Part shown: in pieces, positions 1-7,418 of the stretch
Layout: every line of letters begins with the position of its first letter
How positions within the stretch are numbered: the first letter of the stretch is position 1
NCBI GenBank assembly: GCA_963607765.1
Contig: CAVDDT010000052.1
Coordinates: 1-9,176, forward strand
Source of the DNA: Colivicinus sp963607765
GTDB taxonomy: Bacteria > Bacillota_I > Bacilli_A > Erysipelotrichales > Erysipelotrichaceae
DNA length: 9,176 bases
Direction of reading: 5' to 3'
The notes under the pieces: model-generated
Told to the model about the DNA's origin: nothing
Database searches by the model: none
What the model saw: only the letters and a program-made list of their open reading frames with translations
Program-made: the position numbers and the translations under genes

Positions 1-112
1 GCTTACAAAATTTTCTTACCAATAGTTCGTTTATAAGAATGGCTAATGTGAATACCAATAATTCAATATTATCTTTAAAGTAATTTTTAATATCTATTAA
101 AAAGTTTTTCAC
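1..112 (-). CDS. N-terminus of a membrane protein, possibly LTA synthase/sulfatase-like (partial, runs off left edge)
   Basis: A reading frame opens at a GTG (complement of 110-112) and stays open to the window edge, giving 37 codons that begin MKNFLIDIKNYFKDNIELL. The start is supported by AGGTG (complement of 121-125) 8 nt upstream and by its position 15 bp after the stop of the preceding gene, so it looks like the next cistron of the leftward operon. The peptide has a short basic/amphipathic head and then a hydrophobic segment at about residues 17-31 with an Asn-Glu pair (ILINELLVR). That head plus first-TM pattern recalls LTA synthase/phosphoglycerol transferase-type sulfatase-fold proteins, and that role would fit a teichoic-acid modification operon. 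Only the N-terminus is visible and no catalytic residue can be checked, so the functional label is a guess. The existence of a coding start is better supported than its function. Confidence 0.5.
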   Translation of the reverse strand, partial: MKNFLIDIKNYFKDNIELLVFTLAILINELLVRKFCK

Positions 113-120
113 TCTATATA

Positions 121-125
121 CACCT
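121..125 (-). promoter_or_regulatory. Ribosome binding site for the partial gene at the left edge
   Basis: The complement reads AGGTG, followed by 8 nt and then the GTG start at 112. It lies just past the stop codon (128-130) of the upstream gene. This site is the main evidence that a new cistron starts here, on a GTG rather than an ATG. Confidence 0.6.
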
Positions 126-127
126 AA

Positions 128-3100
128 TTAATTGCGATAATTATTTTGCTTGTGTGTAAGTAAGCAAAATAACACAATTCCAAATAAGCTAATTAATGAA
201 CAAATTATACCCATTGTTTTGCCGGGGATTTTATATGCAAATTCAATGTTATGATTGCCTTCGTTTAAATAGAATCCGATAAATCCAAAATTAGCTTTTA
301 TTTTCTCAACTTCTACACCATTATCTGTTATGATCCAATTATCATCATATGGAATATAAGTATATACAAATGAATCATTAGAAGAAATGCTAATTGAAGC
401 AGAAATGTAATCATTATCAAAATTAATATTTGTAAAACTATTATTGATTCTTTGATTATAAAGTTCCTCTTCAATCTCACTATCAGGTTTAGACATATAT
501 ACGCCAGCTATGCCATATCCGGTGTTATCAACATCATCGTACTTTACAACTATCCTATCAACTAGCTCATTTTCACTTATAGTTACGTTACAAAAATTAT
601 ATTGGTAGAAATGTTCAGTTCTTAAAAGTTCACCGTTATAAAGAACTTCAACATCTACAATTGGAACACCACCATTAACAATGGTTAAAGTAACATTGCT
701 AATAGGCGAATCAAAAGTATAGTCTAATGGTCCATAGTATACCGCATCTGCAACCTGTTGAATATTATAAGATGATGTAAAATTGTAATTATCACTCGAA
801 TCTATAGCAACATATTCTCTTAAAGCTCTTTCTTTATCAAAATCACTCAAAAAATCAAGAGCAGAAGTGTTTATTAGATTATTATTCACATAGCCTAATT
901 CGATAAAATATTTATTCTTATAATAATTTGTTCCATCAACCTTTTCAAAATAAGAAGGTGGAACTAATTCAGTATTTTCATCATCCGAATACCAATACTT
1001 AACTCCAGCAATATTGTAATAGCTTAAATAGTTTTTATCATATCCTAAATAATTTTCACTTGGGTTTTCGTTTATTAAATCGATATATTCGCTTTGATTA
1101 CTATTGAAGTTTGAATTATTTATAGAAATTCCGGGAATTTGTTTAGATGAATCTGAATAGTTATAAAATAAATTAAATTCATCGCTAGTTTTCTCAATGG
1201 TTTTTGTGCCAGCATCAGCATTAATAGTCCTATATAAACCATTATCATTTTTTTTAATTTTGTTTGTTATATCAGTACTAATAAATAAAGTGTCATCTTC
1301 AAGAGGGTATATAGATGTTAAACAATACATTGAAATACATAATTCAAGCATAATAGAAAAAATTATTCCTTTATGCCCTTCCTTTATTAACAACGCAATG
1401 CTTATTATTAATAGAACAAAAACAGTTATATATAAAGTAATTTGCACGTTACCAATTTCATTTTCGCTAGCATTCATTACAAAATAATTGATAATCAATA
1501 TTAACAAACATGGTACAGCTCCAATTAATAAATATTTAAGATCAAAATTTGTTAAATCGTCCAAGATAACAATTAAAGTATAACTTCCGATAACAATCAT
1601 TCCAAAAAAACCAAATGTAGAACTGAATATTATTGAAAAAATAATCGAGAACAAAATAGACAAAGATAAAATAATTCTTTTTTTATTTTCAAATTTAAGA
1701 ATGTAAGGAATCAAAACAAGGCCGCATAAACTTGTATAAATGGATGTGCTTGTACCCGCATAATCTTTTAAAGGAGTTAATAAAGATATTAAAACATTAA
1801 AGAAACTATCGTTCGATGTATAAGAAACGGCATTTATACAAGGAACAGTAATAAAGCAACTTAATCCAACAGATAATAAAATAAACAAAATAAGTTTAAT
1901 TGTATCTTTTTTGTTAAACTTATCTAAATATGAAACCCTCATTAAAGTATATAGAATTACAAAAATAATTGTTTGAACCAATAATGAAGGACCGGATAAT
2001 AACAATATAAGTATCGATATCGGAAGACCTATAAATTTATTTTCATTTATTGCTCGTTCTATAAAAAATAACGTTAGAGGCAATAAACAATAATAATCAA
2101 AGTAGTTAGTACCATAGTAGCTTAACAATAAGCTTGAAAATGTAATCATTAAACTAATAGCAATAATATTATTTTTATTATCAGATAATGTTGAAAGCCA
2201 TAAAGTAGAGCTTACTCCTAAAATAACAAATTTAAAAATATTTAAATAGAGTACAGCTACGCTAAGCCACTCTTGTTTTAAAGGTAAGATTAATAAGTTA
2301 AATGGGCTTAACATGCCGTAGGAATACAAATTATAAGAACTTGATCCTAGTCCTAAAGACCAATCGTAAGAAGAAAAATCTAGACTGTGGAAACGATTAT
2401 AGAAAGCCAATAGAAATTTATATTGATTATACATGTTTTGATTTTCTGAAATAATAAATTGAGAACCATAGTTTAAAATATAATTTCTAAAAAAGAACAA
2501 GCACACCATTAAAGTGGTGAAAATAACCATAATATATTTATTTAGATAAAATTCTTCTTCATTCTCGTTCTTTGAAAAGATGCCAGCTGATAAGATAACC
2601 AAAAGCGTATTATCGCAGTATCTAAATGAACCTGTTTCCATCATTCCATAAACAAGCATCAATAGAGTTGATAGGATTAAAAAATATTTCTTTTCTTTAT
2701 ATAATTCTCTAAAAGATAAGTTATAAAAAATTGAAAAGAATAAAAAACCAACAATACCATAAGATAAAGCATTGCAAATAAAAGCCATATCAACTGTATA
2801 GTATAGGGTTCCATCAACCGCAACATATACATCGTCAAAAGTAGATATAGCGTTGCCAAACAAATTAATGCCGTATATATTTAAGTAATTATCAGCCAAT
2901 GATAGTCTAGTAGAAAACCATGAATCTAGTTGTGCACCTAGTGCTGAATTAGATCTATAAATTAATACAAGTGTAAATGACAATAAAACAAATAAAACGT
3001 AGGAATTTCGAGCTAAAAATTGACTAACTTTGTTTTTTATTAAATTTACATTTAACTTTAATAGAATAAAACATAATATAGCAAATGTAAGAACGCCTAA

Positions 3101-3667
3101 ACTTGTTCTGCTTTTACAAATCATCCAGTTAAAAACCAAAAGCAATATACTGAACAAATATGGAACAGGATTTTTGCTATTCCTAAAAACATACATCATT
3201 TCAATGCCTATTATCATCAACATTCCACCCAATGTGTTAGGATGATAAAAGCCCAAAGAGATTCTAGATGCTTGCCAAGCAGATGTATCTGCGTTTGCAC
3301 AAAATAGCGAAAATGCTACTGCACAAACTGCCATCCTAATTATTAAATCTCTAAAAATAAGCTTATCTATATTAATATCTCTAGCTGCTAATACAGCTAA
3401 AATAATTAACAAAAATTCTTCGTTTCTAGAAGTAATGGTAAAAATAATACACATCAATATGGAAATTAACGATAATGTTAATGTCTTTTTTGTGAAAGGC
3501 TTTAAAATAAAATCCGATATTAATAACGCTAAAAAAATCATTTTAGCAATACTGGTAAAAGTAGATAAAATATCGGTTGAAATTAGTTTGGCACTATCAA
3601 AAGCGTGATAGATAATTAGTAATATTTGTGCAATACTGTATATATTTAATTTAGTTTTTGAAGTCAT
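128..3667 (-). CDS. Fusion membrane protein: Wzy/O-antigen-ligase-like domain + YfhO-like GT-C glycosyltransferase
   Basis: An uninterrupted 1179-residue polytopic protein with two halves. Residues ~1-365 form a multi-TM domain of the Wzy/O-antigen polymerase-ligase type: the motif GFYHPNTLGG (139-148) and the SRTS segment (186-189) after a TM are typical, and a long outer loop (~238-290) precedes the last helices. Residues ~376-1175 resemble YfhO, the GT-C enzyme that adds sugars to lipoteichoic acid in Bacillus. They show a first outer loop ending in NMYNQYKF (411-418), then WSLGLGSSSYN (436-446) and SPFN (454-457), about a dozen more TM segments to ~785, an external Asn/Asp/Tyr/Ser-rich region (~786-1148), a YfhO-type tail (PYDDNWIITDNG, 1106-1117; NEGNHNIEFAYKIPG, 1135-1149) and a final TM (~1151-1170). 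YfhO alone is about 860 aa, so the C-terminal half is near full length. ATG at 3667 is the only early start (next Met at 43), yet no clear Shine-Dalgarno precedes it. The donor is probably an undecaprenyl-phosphate sugar; the acceptor is unknown. Confidence 0.8.
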   Translation of the reverse strand: MTSKTKLNIYSIAQILLIIYHAFDSAKLISTDILSTFTSIAKMIFLALLISDFILKPFTKKTLTLSLISILMCIIFTITSRNEEFLLIILAVLAARDINIDKLIFRDLIIRMAVCAVAFSLFCANADTSAWQASRISLGFYHPNTLGGMLMIIGIEMMYVFRNSKNPVPYLFSILLLVFNWMICKSRTSLGVLTFAILCFILLKLNVNLIKNKVSQFLARNSYVLFVLLSFTLVLIYRSNSALGAQLDSWFSTRLSLADNYLNIYGINLFGNAISTFDDVYVAVDGTLYYTVDMAFICNALSYGIVGFLFFSIFYNLSFRELYKEKKYFLILSTLLMLVYGMMETGSFRYCDNTLLVILSAGIFSKNENEEEFYLNKYIMVIFTTLMVCLFFFRNYILNYGSQFIISENQNMYNQYKFLLAFYNRFHSLDFSSYDWSLGLGSSSYNLYSYGMLSPFNLLILPLKQEWLSVAVLYLNIFKFVILGVSSTLWLSTLSDNKNNIIAISLMITFSSLLLSYYGTNYFDYYCLLPLTLFFIERAINENKFIGLPISILILLLSGPSLLVQTIIFVILYTLMRVSYLDKFNKKDTIKLILFILLSVGLSCFITVPCINAVSYTSNDSFFNVLISLLTPLKDYAGTSTSIYTSLCGLVLIPYILKFENKKRIILSLSILFSIIFSIIFSSTFGFFGMIVIGSYTLIVILDDLTNFDLKYLLIGAVPCLLILIINYFVMNASENEIGNVQITLYITVFVLLIISIALLIKEGHKGIIFSIMLELCISMYCLTSIYPLEDDTLFISTDITNKIKKNDNGLYRTINADAGTKTIEKTSDEFNLFYNYSDSSKQIPGISINNSNFNSNQSEYIDLINENPSENYLGYDKNYLSYYNIAGVKYWYSDDENTELVPPSYFEKVDGTNYYKNKYFIELGYVNNNLINTSALDFLSDFDKERALREYVAIDSSDNYNFTSSYNIQQVADAVYYGPLDYTFDSPISNVTLTIVNGGVPIVDVEVLYNGELLRTEHFYQYNFCNVTISENELVDRIVVKYDDVDNTGYGIAGVYMSKPDSEIEEELYNQRINNSFTNINFDNDYISASISISSNDSFVYTYIPYDDNWIITDNGVEVEKIKANFGFIGFYLNEGNHNIEFAYKIPGKTMGIICSLISLFGIVLFCLLTHKQNNYRN

Positions 3668-3692
3668 AAAATAATTATAGTTATTAAGTTAA

Positions 3693-5060
3693 CTATTTTC
3701 CAATACAATATGTGTTTACATCATTAAAAACAATAATGTTATAGTCATCTTTGATGGAAATTTGAATATCATTTAGATAAATTCCGTTTTCATTAAAAAT
3801 AAATTTATTCCCTTCATAATCATATGTAAATTCATTGTCGCTGTACATAAGTACAGTATCGCCATACATAAGCGCAAATAAATTGTCTGAATTGTTACTA
3901 TTGGATAATCCCAAATTTGTAATCAATTGATTGTAGTAATCTGGGTTAGAATTTATATCCTTAATTGATATAGCTTTTAACTTGTCATAATACTTAACTC
4001 TAGTTGCATAATATAAAGGATTATATTCTTGATCCATATATATTTGAGTATATTCATAGCTTACGGAAGTCATGATATTTTCATAAAAATCATTATCTAC
4101 ATGATTAAAAGAATAATTTTGTTTAATAAATTCATTAATATAGTTTGTTATTACTCCAGCACCATTCATATAAGCATGAATTGAATCGGTGTACTCATTG
4201 ATATAAAGACCTAATTCTGAAGCTTTTGCGATAAAGTCAATGTATTTAACATTATTTTCATCAGCCCATTGCCATACTTTGTGCAAATAACTTTGATCTT
4301 CTTGACTTATAGAGTCTATTGGTGTTTTGTACAGTAACAATTCCATATCATTCTCTTTACATAAAGTCAAAATATCATTCAGTGCTTGAACATCCTCTTC
4401 ATCAAGCTCGACATCAATATCTTCTTCATAAACATTAGGGAACCATTTATTTGTGTAATCATGTGTCATCCAGTTAAACACAAAACCAAAGGCTGTATCG
4501 ACTTTGCTAGTATCGAAGTTATTTTCATCAAGAGGCTTAAGTTCTTCAAGTGATTCGGCAGTTCTCCAATTGTTGTGACTATTAATAAACTCGTTGTTAT
4601 ATGTTGAAGCTTTATCAGCATCTAAAAAGTTAAATGTTGTAGTTCTTTCTTCTCCTCGCATTTGATAGCCAGCTAGAACATAGCAACTATCATCGCCACA
4701 CACACTGCTTAGAGGCATAGTTGTATATACTTCAAGAATTACCAATTTTGGCTTTTGCGTCTTTAAGGCTTCTTTAAGCATTTCGTATGACACTTTAATA
4801 GGCTGACATGCGCTTCCAAGCACATAAGAATACAAGTTATCATCTAAATAGGTGTATTCTGGAACATAAGAATATTGTGCGTTAGAAGAACCGAGTACTA
4901 CAATATCCAATGTGTCTTCAGGCAAAGAATGAAAGCTATCTCCTCTATATACTTCTTTGTTTAAAAACATTGAATTTAGAAAATTATATATAACAAGAGT
5001 ACAAAGTAATAATATTGCACCTTTGATGAATATTTGAATAAAAGATAAAAACTTTTTCAT
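3693..5060 (-). CDS. Membrane-anchored SGNH-family acyltransferase/esterase partner of the MBOAT (DltD/AlgJ-like role)
   Basis: A 455-residue protein starting MKKFLSFIQIF, with one N-terminal TM (about 10-30) and an extracytoplasmic catalytic domain. SGNH motifs are visible: LGSSNAQYS (56-64), with Ser59 at the nucleophile position of a GDS-like block; a Gly block LGSACQP (81-87); and TDSIHAYMNGAG (291-302), carrying the Asp292-x-x-His295 pair. Such proteins work with MBOAT channels to place acyl groups on surface polymers outside the membrane (DltB/DltD, AlgI/AlgJ and PatA/PatB are known pairings). The MBOAT gene is immediately upstream, its stop ending 1 bp before this ATG. An in-frame ATG at 5117 would add 19 residues, but it lacks support, while the ATG at 5060 has AGGTGG 7 nt upstream, so the shorter form is chosen. 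A C-terminal extension (~320-455) with short, probably beta-rich segments has no assigned role. The substrate is not evident. Confidence 0.8.
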   Translation of the reverse strand: MKKFLSFIQIFIKGAILLLCTLVIYNFLNSMFLNKEVYRGDSFHSLPEDTLDIVVLGSSNAQYSYVPEYTYLDDNLYSYVLGSACQPIKVSYEMLKEALKTQKPKLVILEVYTTMPLSSVCGDDSCYVLAGYQMRGEERTTTFNFLDADKASTYNNEFINSHNNWRTAESLEELKPLDENNFDTSKVDTAFGFVFNWMTHDYTNKWFPNVYEEDIDVELDEEDVQALNDILTLCKENDMELLLYKTPIDSISQEDQSYLHKVWQWADENNVKYIDFIAKASELGLYINEYTDSIHAYMNGAGVITNYINEFIKQNYSFNHVDNDFYENIMTSVSYEYTQIYMDQEYNPLYYATRVKYYDKLKAISIKDINSNPDYYNQLITNLGLSNSNNSDNLFALMYGDTVLMYSDNEFTYDYEGNKFIFNENGIYLNDIQISIKDDYNIIVFNDVNTYCIGK

Positions 5061-5061
5061 A

Positions 5062-6462
5062 TTAAAACCACCTATATATAAAGTCTGTGGATTCAAAGCT
5101 TCCACCATATACGCCAAAAACCAAGAAGATAATTATCATTAATATATATACCGACCATCTAATAATAAACATCCATTTTTTGGTGTTAAATAATTTCAAC
5201 AAATCAACGTTTGTCCTTAAGATATCAGTAATAATTACAGTAACTAGAACTATAATTAGCCATACAATTTCGTTGGCTGTTAAATTCGGAATCAAAACAT
5301 CTGTTGGCTTGAATAGATTTTGAAACATTGTACCAATAGAAGCTACATCAGTTTCTCTAAAAATTAGCCATAAAAAAGAAACAACAATAAAATTGAATAA
5401 AATTCTAAATGGCTTTATAAAGCTAACTTTATTAATATTTGTTGCTTTTTCAAATAAGTCTTCAATAACTTGAATCAAACCATGCAAAAGTCCCCAAAGA
5501 AGATAGTTAAATTTAATCCCATGCCACAAGGCAGAAATGATAAAAACTATTACTAAATTAAGATACTTTCTAAATTGGCCTTTCCTATTTCCACCCAACG
5601 GGATATAAACATAGTCTTTAAGCCAAGATGATAATGAAATATGCCATCTTCTCCAAAAATCTTTCAAGTTATAAGATACATACGGACTATTGAAGTTTTT
5701 ATTAATATGAAATCCCAATAATCTAGAAGTACCAATGGCGATATTTGAATATGAATCAAAATCTAAGTATATTTGGAAAGAATATAAGAAAATTCCAATC
5801 AATAAGGTTAAACCAGTTGTTTCTAATGTTAGAAAATTGCCTATAATTGATGCGATGTAATCGCAAAATACAATCTTTTCAAATATTCCATACATTAATT
5901 GGAAACCACCGTTTTTTCTGTCAACGTATTTCCAAGAAACATCGCTTTTTAATTCTTCCAAAAAATAATTAGATCTATTAATTGGCCCCGCTGTAATGCA
6001 TGGAAAAAATAAAACGTAGTTTAAGTAGTATATTATGTTTTTTTCTATTTTTATATCATTTCTTCTAATATCGATTAGATAAGAAATTATTTTAAAAATA
6101 TAAAATGAAATACCTAAAGGTGAAAATGATCCAATTGTTTTAAAAAATACTAAAATAACTACGAATACAATAGGAGAAACAATGATGGCCCATTTTTGTT
6201 TGATTAAATAAGAAAAAGTATATCCAATCAAAGATATTAATAAAGCCAATAATAAATGATTAATTCCAAAACTATATAGAAAAACAACATCTGCAACAAG
6301 TAATATGCAAGCCTTTACCATTTTTTTAAATGGTAAAGATGCAAAGAATATTACAAGAGCAAACAATATATAGTAAATTGTTGTTGCGTTTAATGCCGGA
6401 AAACTTGATGGCAATTCGAATAGGTTTGTTGGAATTTCAAAGTAATGCCCCAAAATTTCCAT
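5062..6462 (-). CDS. MBOAT-family O-acyltransferase (AlgI/DltB-like membrane protein)
   Basis: A 466-residue polytopic protein with the clear signature of membrane-bound O-acyltransferases that hand acyl groups across the membrane to surface glycans. Visible motifs in order are LGISFYIFKIISYLID (116-131), FPCITAGPINR (153-163), GFQLMYGIFEKIV (186-198), DFDSYSNIAIG (234-244), FWRRWHISLSSWLKDYVYIP (269-288) and ALWHG (311-315). His314 is the near-invariant catalytic histidine, and His274 lies in the conserved loop. The length is nearer AlgI than the ~400-residue DltB, and no DltA or DltC gene is seen, so transfer of acetyl from acetyl-CoA is more likely than D-alanylation (inference). The gene starts 4 bp after the GT2 stop, with AAGGAA 14 nt upstream, a long spacing that suggests translational coupling. 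Its stop is 1 bp before the SGNH partner's start. The acceptor polymer is unknown. Confidence 0.9.
   Translation of the reverse strand: MEILGHYFEIPTNLFELPSSFPALNATTIYYILFALVIFFASLPFKKMVKACILLVADVVFLYSFGINHLLLALLISLIGYTFSYLIKQKWAIIVSPIVFVVILVFFKTIGSFSPLGISFYIFKIISYLIDIRRNDIKIEKNIIYYLNYVLFFPCITAGPINRSNYFLEELKSDVSWKYVDRKNGGFQLMYGIFEKIVFCDYIASIIGNFLTLETTGLTLLIGIFLYSFQIYLDFDSYSNIAIGTSRLLGFHINKNFNSPYVSYNLKDFWRRWHISLSSWLKDYVYIPLGGNRKGQFRKYLNLVIVFIISALWHGIKFNYLLWGLLHGLIQVIEDLFEKATNINKVSFIKPFRILFNFIVVSFLWLIFRETDVASIGTMFQNLFKPTDVLIPNLTANEIVWLIIVLVTVIITDILRTNVDLLKLFNTKKWMFIIRWSVYILMIIIFLVFGVYGGSFESTDFIYRWF
5068..5073 (-). promoter_or_regulatory. Ribosome binding site that fixes the start of the SGNH gene
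   Basis: The complement reads AGGTGG, 7 nt before the ATG at 5060. It sits over the last codons of the MBOAT gene. The alternative upstream ATG at 5117 lies within the MBOAT reading frame, so this site decides in favour of the 455-residue form. Confidence 0.7.
6313..6338. repeat. Perfect 11-bp inverted repeat with 4-nt loop inside the MBOAT gene
   Basis: Left arm CTTTACCATTT (6313-6323) and right arm AAATGGTAAAG (6328-6338) are exact reverse complements around TTTT. In the mRNA it would form an A+U-rich hairpin about 124 nt after the MBOAT start codon, within codons ~42-50 (encoding part of LPFKKMVKA). It has no downstream U-tract on the coding strand, so it is not a typical terminator. It may be chance in A+T-rich DNA or a local mRNA structure. 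Confidence 0.5.
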
Positions 6463-6466
6463 AAAA

Positions 6467-7399
6467 CTAATCGATTTCCTTAATTATATAAACCGGTCTA
6501 TGTTTTGTTTCCATGTACGTCTTAGCTAAATATTCGCCAAGTATGCCTGTAAATAGAAGTTGCATGCCACCCAATAGTGTAATAATGCAAATTAAACTTG
6601 GATATCCAGCTACCGGATCGCCAAAAGCAATAGCTTTAATTACGATAAATAGCATATATAAGAAGCCAAATGTTGATACAACAATACCTGTTATTGTCGC
6701 AATTCTAAGAGGTGCCGTTGTGAAACCAACAATTCCCTCAATTGCATATCCCACAAGTTTCCAGAAAGACCACTTAGTTTCACCAGCGACTCTTTCCACA
6801 TTTTCGAATTCAATATATTTCGTTTTAAAGCCAACCCAAGCGAAGATTCCCTTTGAAAATCTATGATATTCTTTCATTGATAGAATAGAATCTACCATTT
6901 GTCTTGTCATAATACGATAGTCTCTTGCACCATCAACAATTTCAACTTCAATTAAACTGTTTATTAGTTTATAAAATTTTCTAGCAAAGAAAGATCTAAT
7001 AGGTGGTTCGCCTTTTCTAGTTACTCTATATGTGGCGGCGCTATCGTACCCTTCTTCAGTAATAGCTTTTACCATTTCTGGTAACAAATATGGCGGATCT
7101 TGCAAATCTGTATCCATTAGTACAACATAATCGCCTTTAGATTCACTAAGACCAGCATACATGGCTGCTTCTTTGCCGAAGTTTCTAGAAAAAGAAACAA
7201 CTTTAATTTTGGGATCTCTTTCTTTTAATTTTTTGCACTTTTCAAGTGTTTTGTCTTTTGACCCATCATCAACAAACAATATTTCATAATCTAAATCAAT
7301 AGAAGGCAGATACTTGATTAATTCTTCATAAAAAAGTTCTACAGTTTCTTCTTCGTTATAACAAGGTGTTATAACACTTAATAATTTCTTATTTTTCAT
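6467..7399 (-). CDS. GT2 polyprenyl-phosphate glycosyltransferase (CsbB/GtrB-like)
   Basis: A 310-residue GT-A-fold enzyme with two C-terminal TM segments, the usual design and length for proteins that load a sugar from a nucleotide donor onto undecaprenyl phosphate at the cytoplasmic face (GtrB, ArnC and CsbB class). Motifs: VITPCYNEEE (9-18), FVDDGSKD (42-49), SRNFGKEAA (71-79), the metal-binding DTDLQDPP (96-103, DxD at 96/98), DYRIMTR (160-166) and RVAGETKW (203-210). TM segments lie at about 231-256 and 266-290. It is the first visible gene of the leftward operon. The start at 7399 follows AGAAGAG 8 nt upstream, a weak Shine-Dalgarno. Its natural partner is a GT-C enzyme, here probably the YfhO-like half of the large protein three genes downstream, by analogy with CsbB/YfhO. 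A GtrA-like flippase is expected but not seen. The sugar cannot be deduced from sequence. Confidence 0.9.
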   Translation of the reverse strand: MKNKKLLSVITPCYNEEETVELFYEELIKYLPSIDLDYEILFVDDGSKDKTLEKCKKLKERDPKIKVVSFSRNFGKEAAMYAGLSESKGDYVVLMDTDLQDPPYLLPEMVKAITEEGYDSAATYRVTRKGEPPIRSFFARKFYKLINSLIEVEIVDGARDYRIMTRQMVDSILSMKEYHRFSKGIFAWVGFKTKYIEFENVERVAGETKWSFWKLVGYAIEGIVGFTTAPLRIATITGIVVSTFGFLYMLFIVIKAIAFGDPVAGYPSLICIITLLGGMQLLFTGILGEYLAKTYMETKHRPVYIIKEID

Positions 7400-7418
7400 C
7401 TTGTTAACTCTTCTAGTG

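Noticed and set aside
1248..1255. Eight-base T run (A8 on the coding strand of the fusion gene), and a similar T8 at 8014-8021, as phase-variation sites
   Set aside because: Runs of this length are expected in such A+T-rich DNA, and both reading frames are intact. Nothing else suggests slippage control.
1197..1487. Plus-strand open frame of 96 codons
   Set aside because: It is antisense to the large fusion gene, lacks a ribosome binding site, and is explained as an opposite-strand shadow of low-GC membrane-protein coding sequence.
2677..2859. Minus-strand 60-codon frame overlapping the fusion gene in another frame
   Set aside because: The hydrophobic composition is an out-of-frame echo of the TM segments of the true gene, with no start signal.
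5061..5117. A 19-residue N-terminal extension of the SGNH gene starting from an upstream ATG (MAYMVEALNPQTLYIGGFN)
   Set aside because: It lies almost wholly inside the MBOAT 3' end, places a non-hydrophobic head before the membrane anchor, and has no ribosome binding site. The ATG at 5060 has AGGTGG at 7 nt.
5062..6462. Reading the MBOAT/SGNH pair as a dlt (D-alanylation) operon
   Set aside because: No DltA ligase or DltC carrier protein is present in the window, and the MBOAT length is nearer the AlgI type, so D-alanine transfer is not supported.
6513..6866. Plus-strand open frame of 117 codons
   Set aside because: It lies wholly antisense to the GT2 gene, whose motifs are unmistakable. 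There is no Shine-Dalgarno and no recognisable protein pattern.
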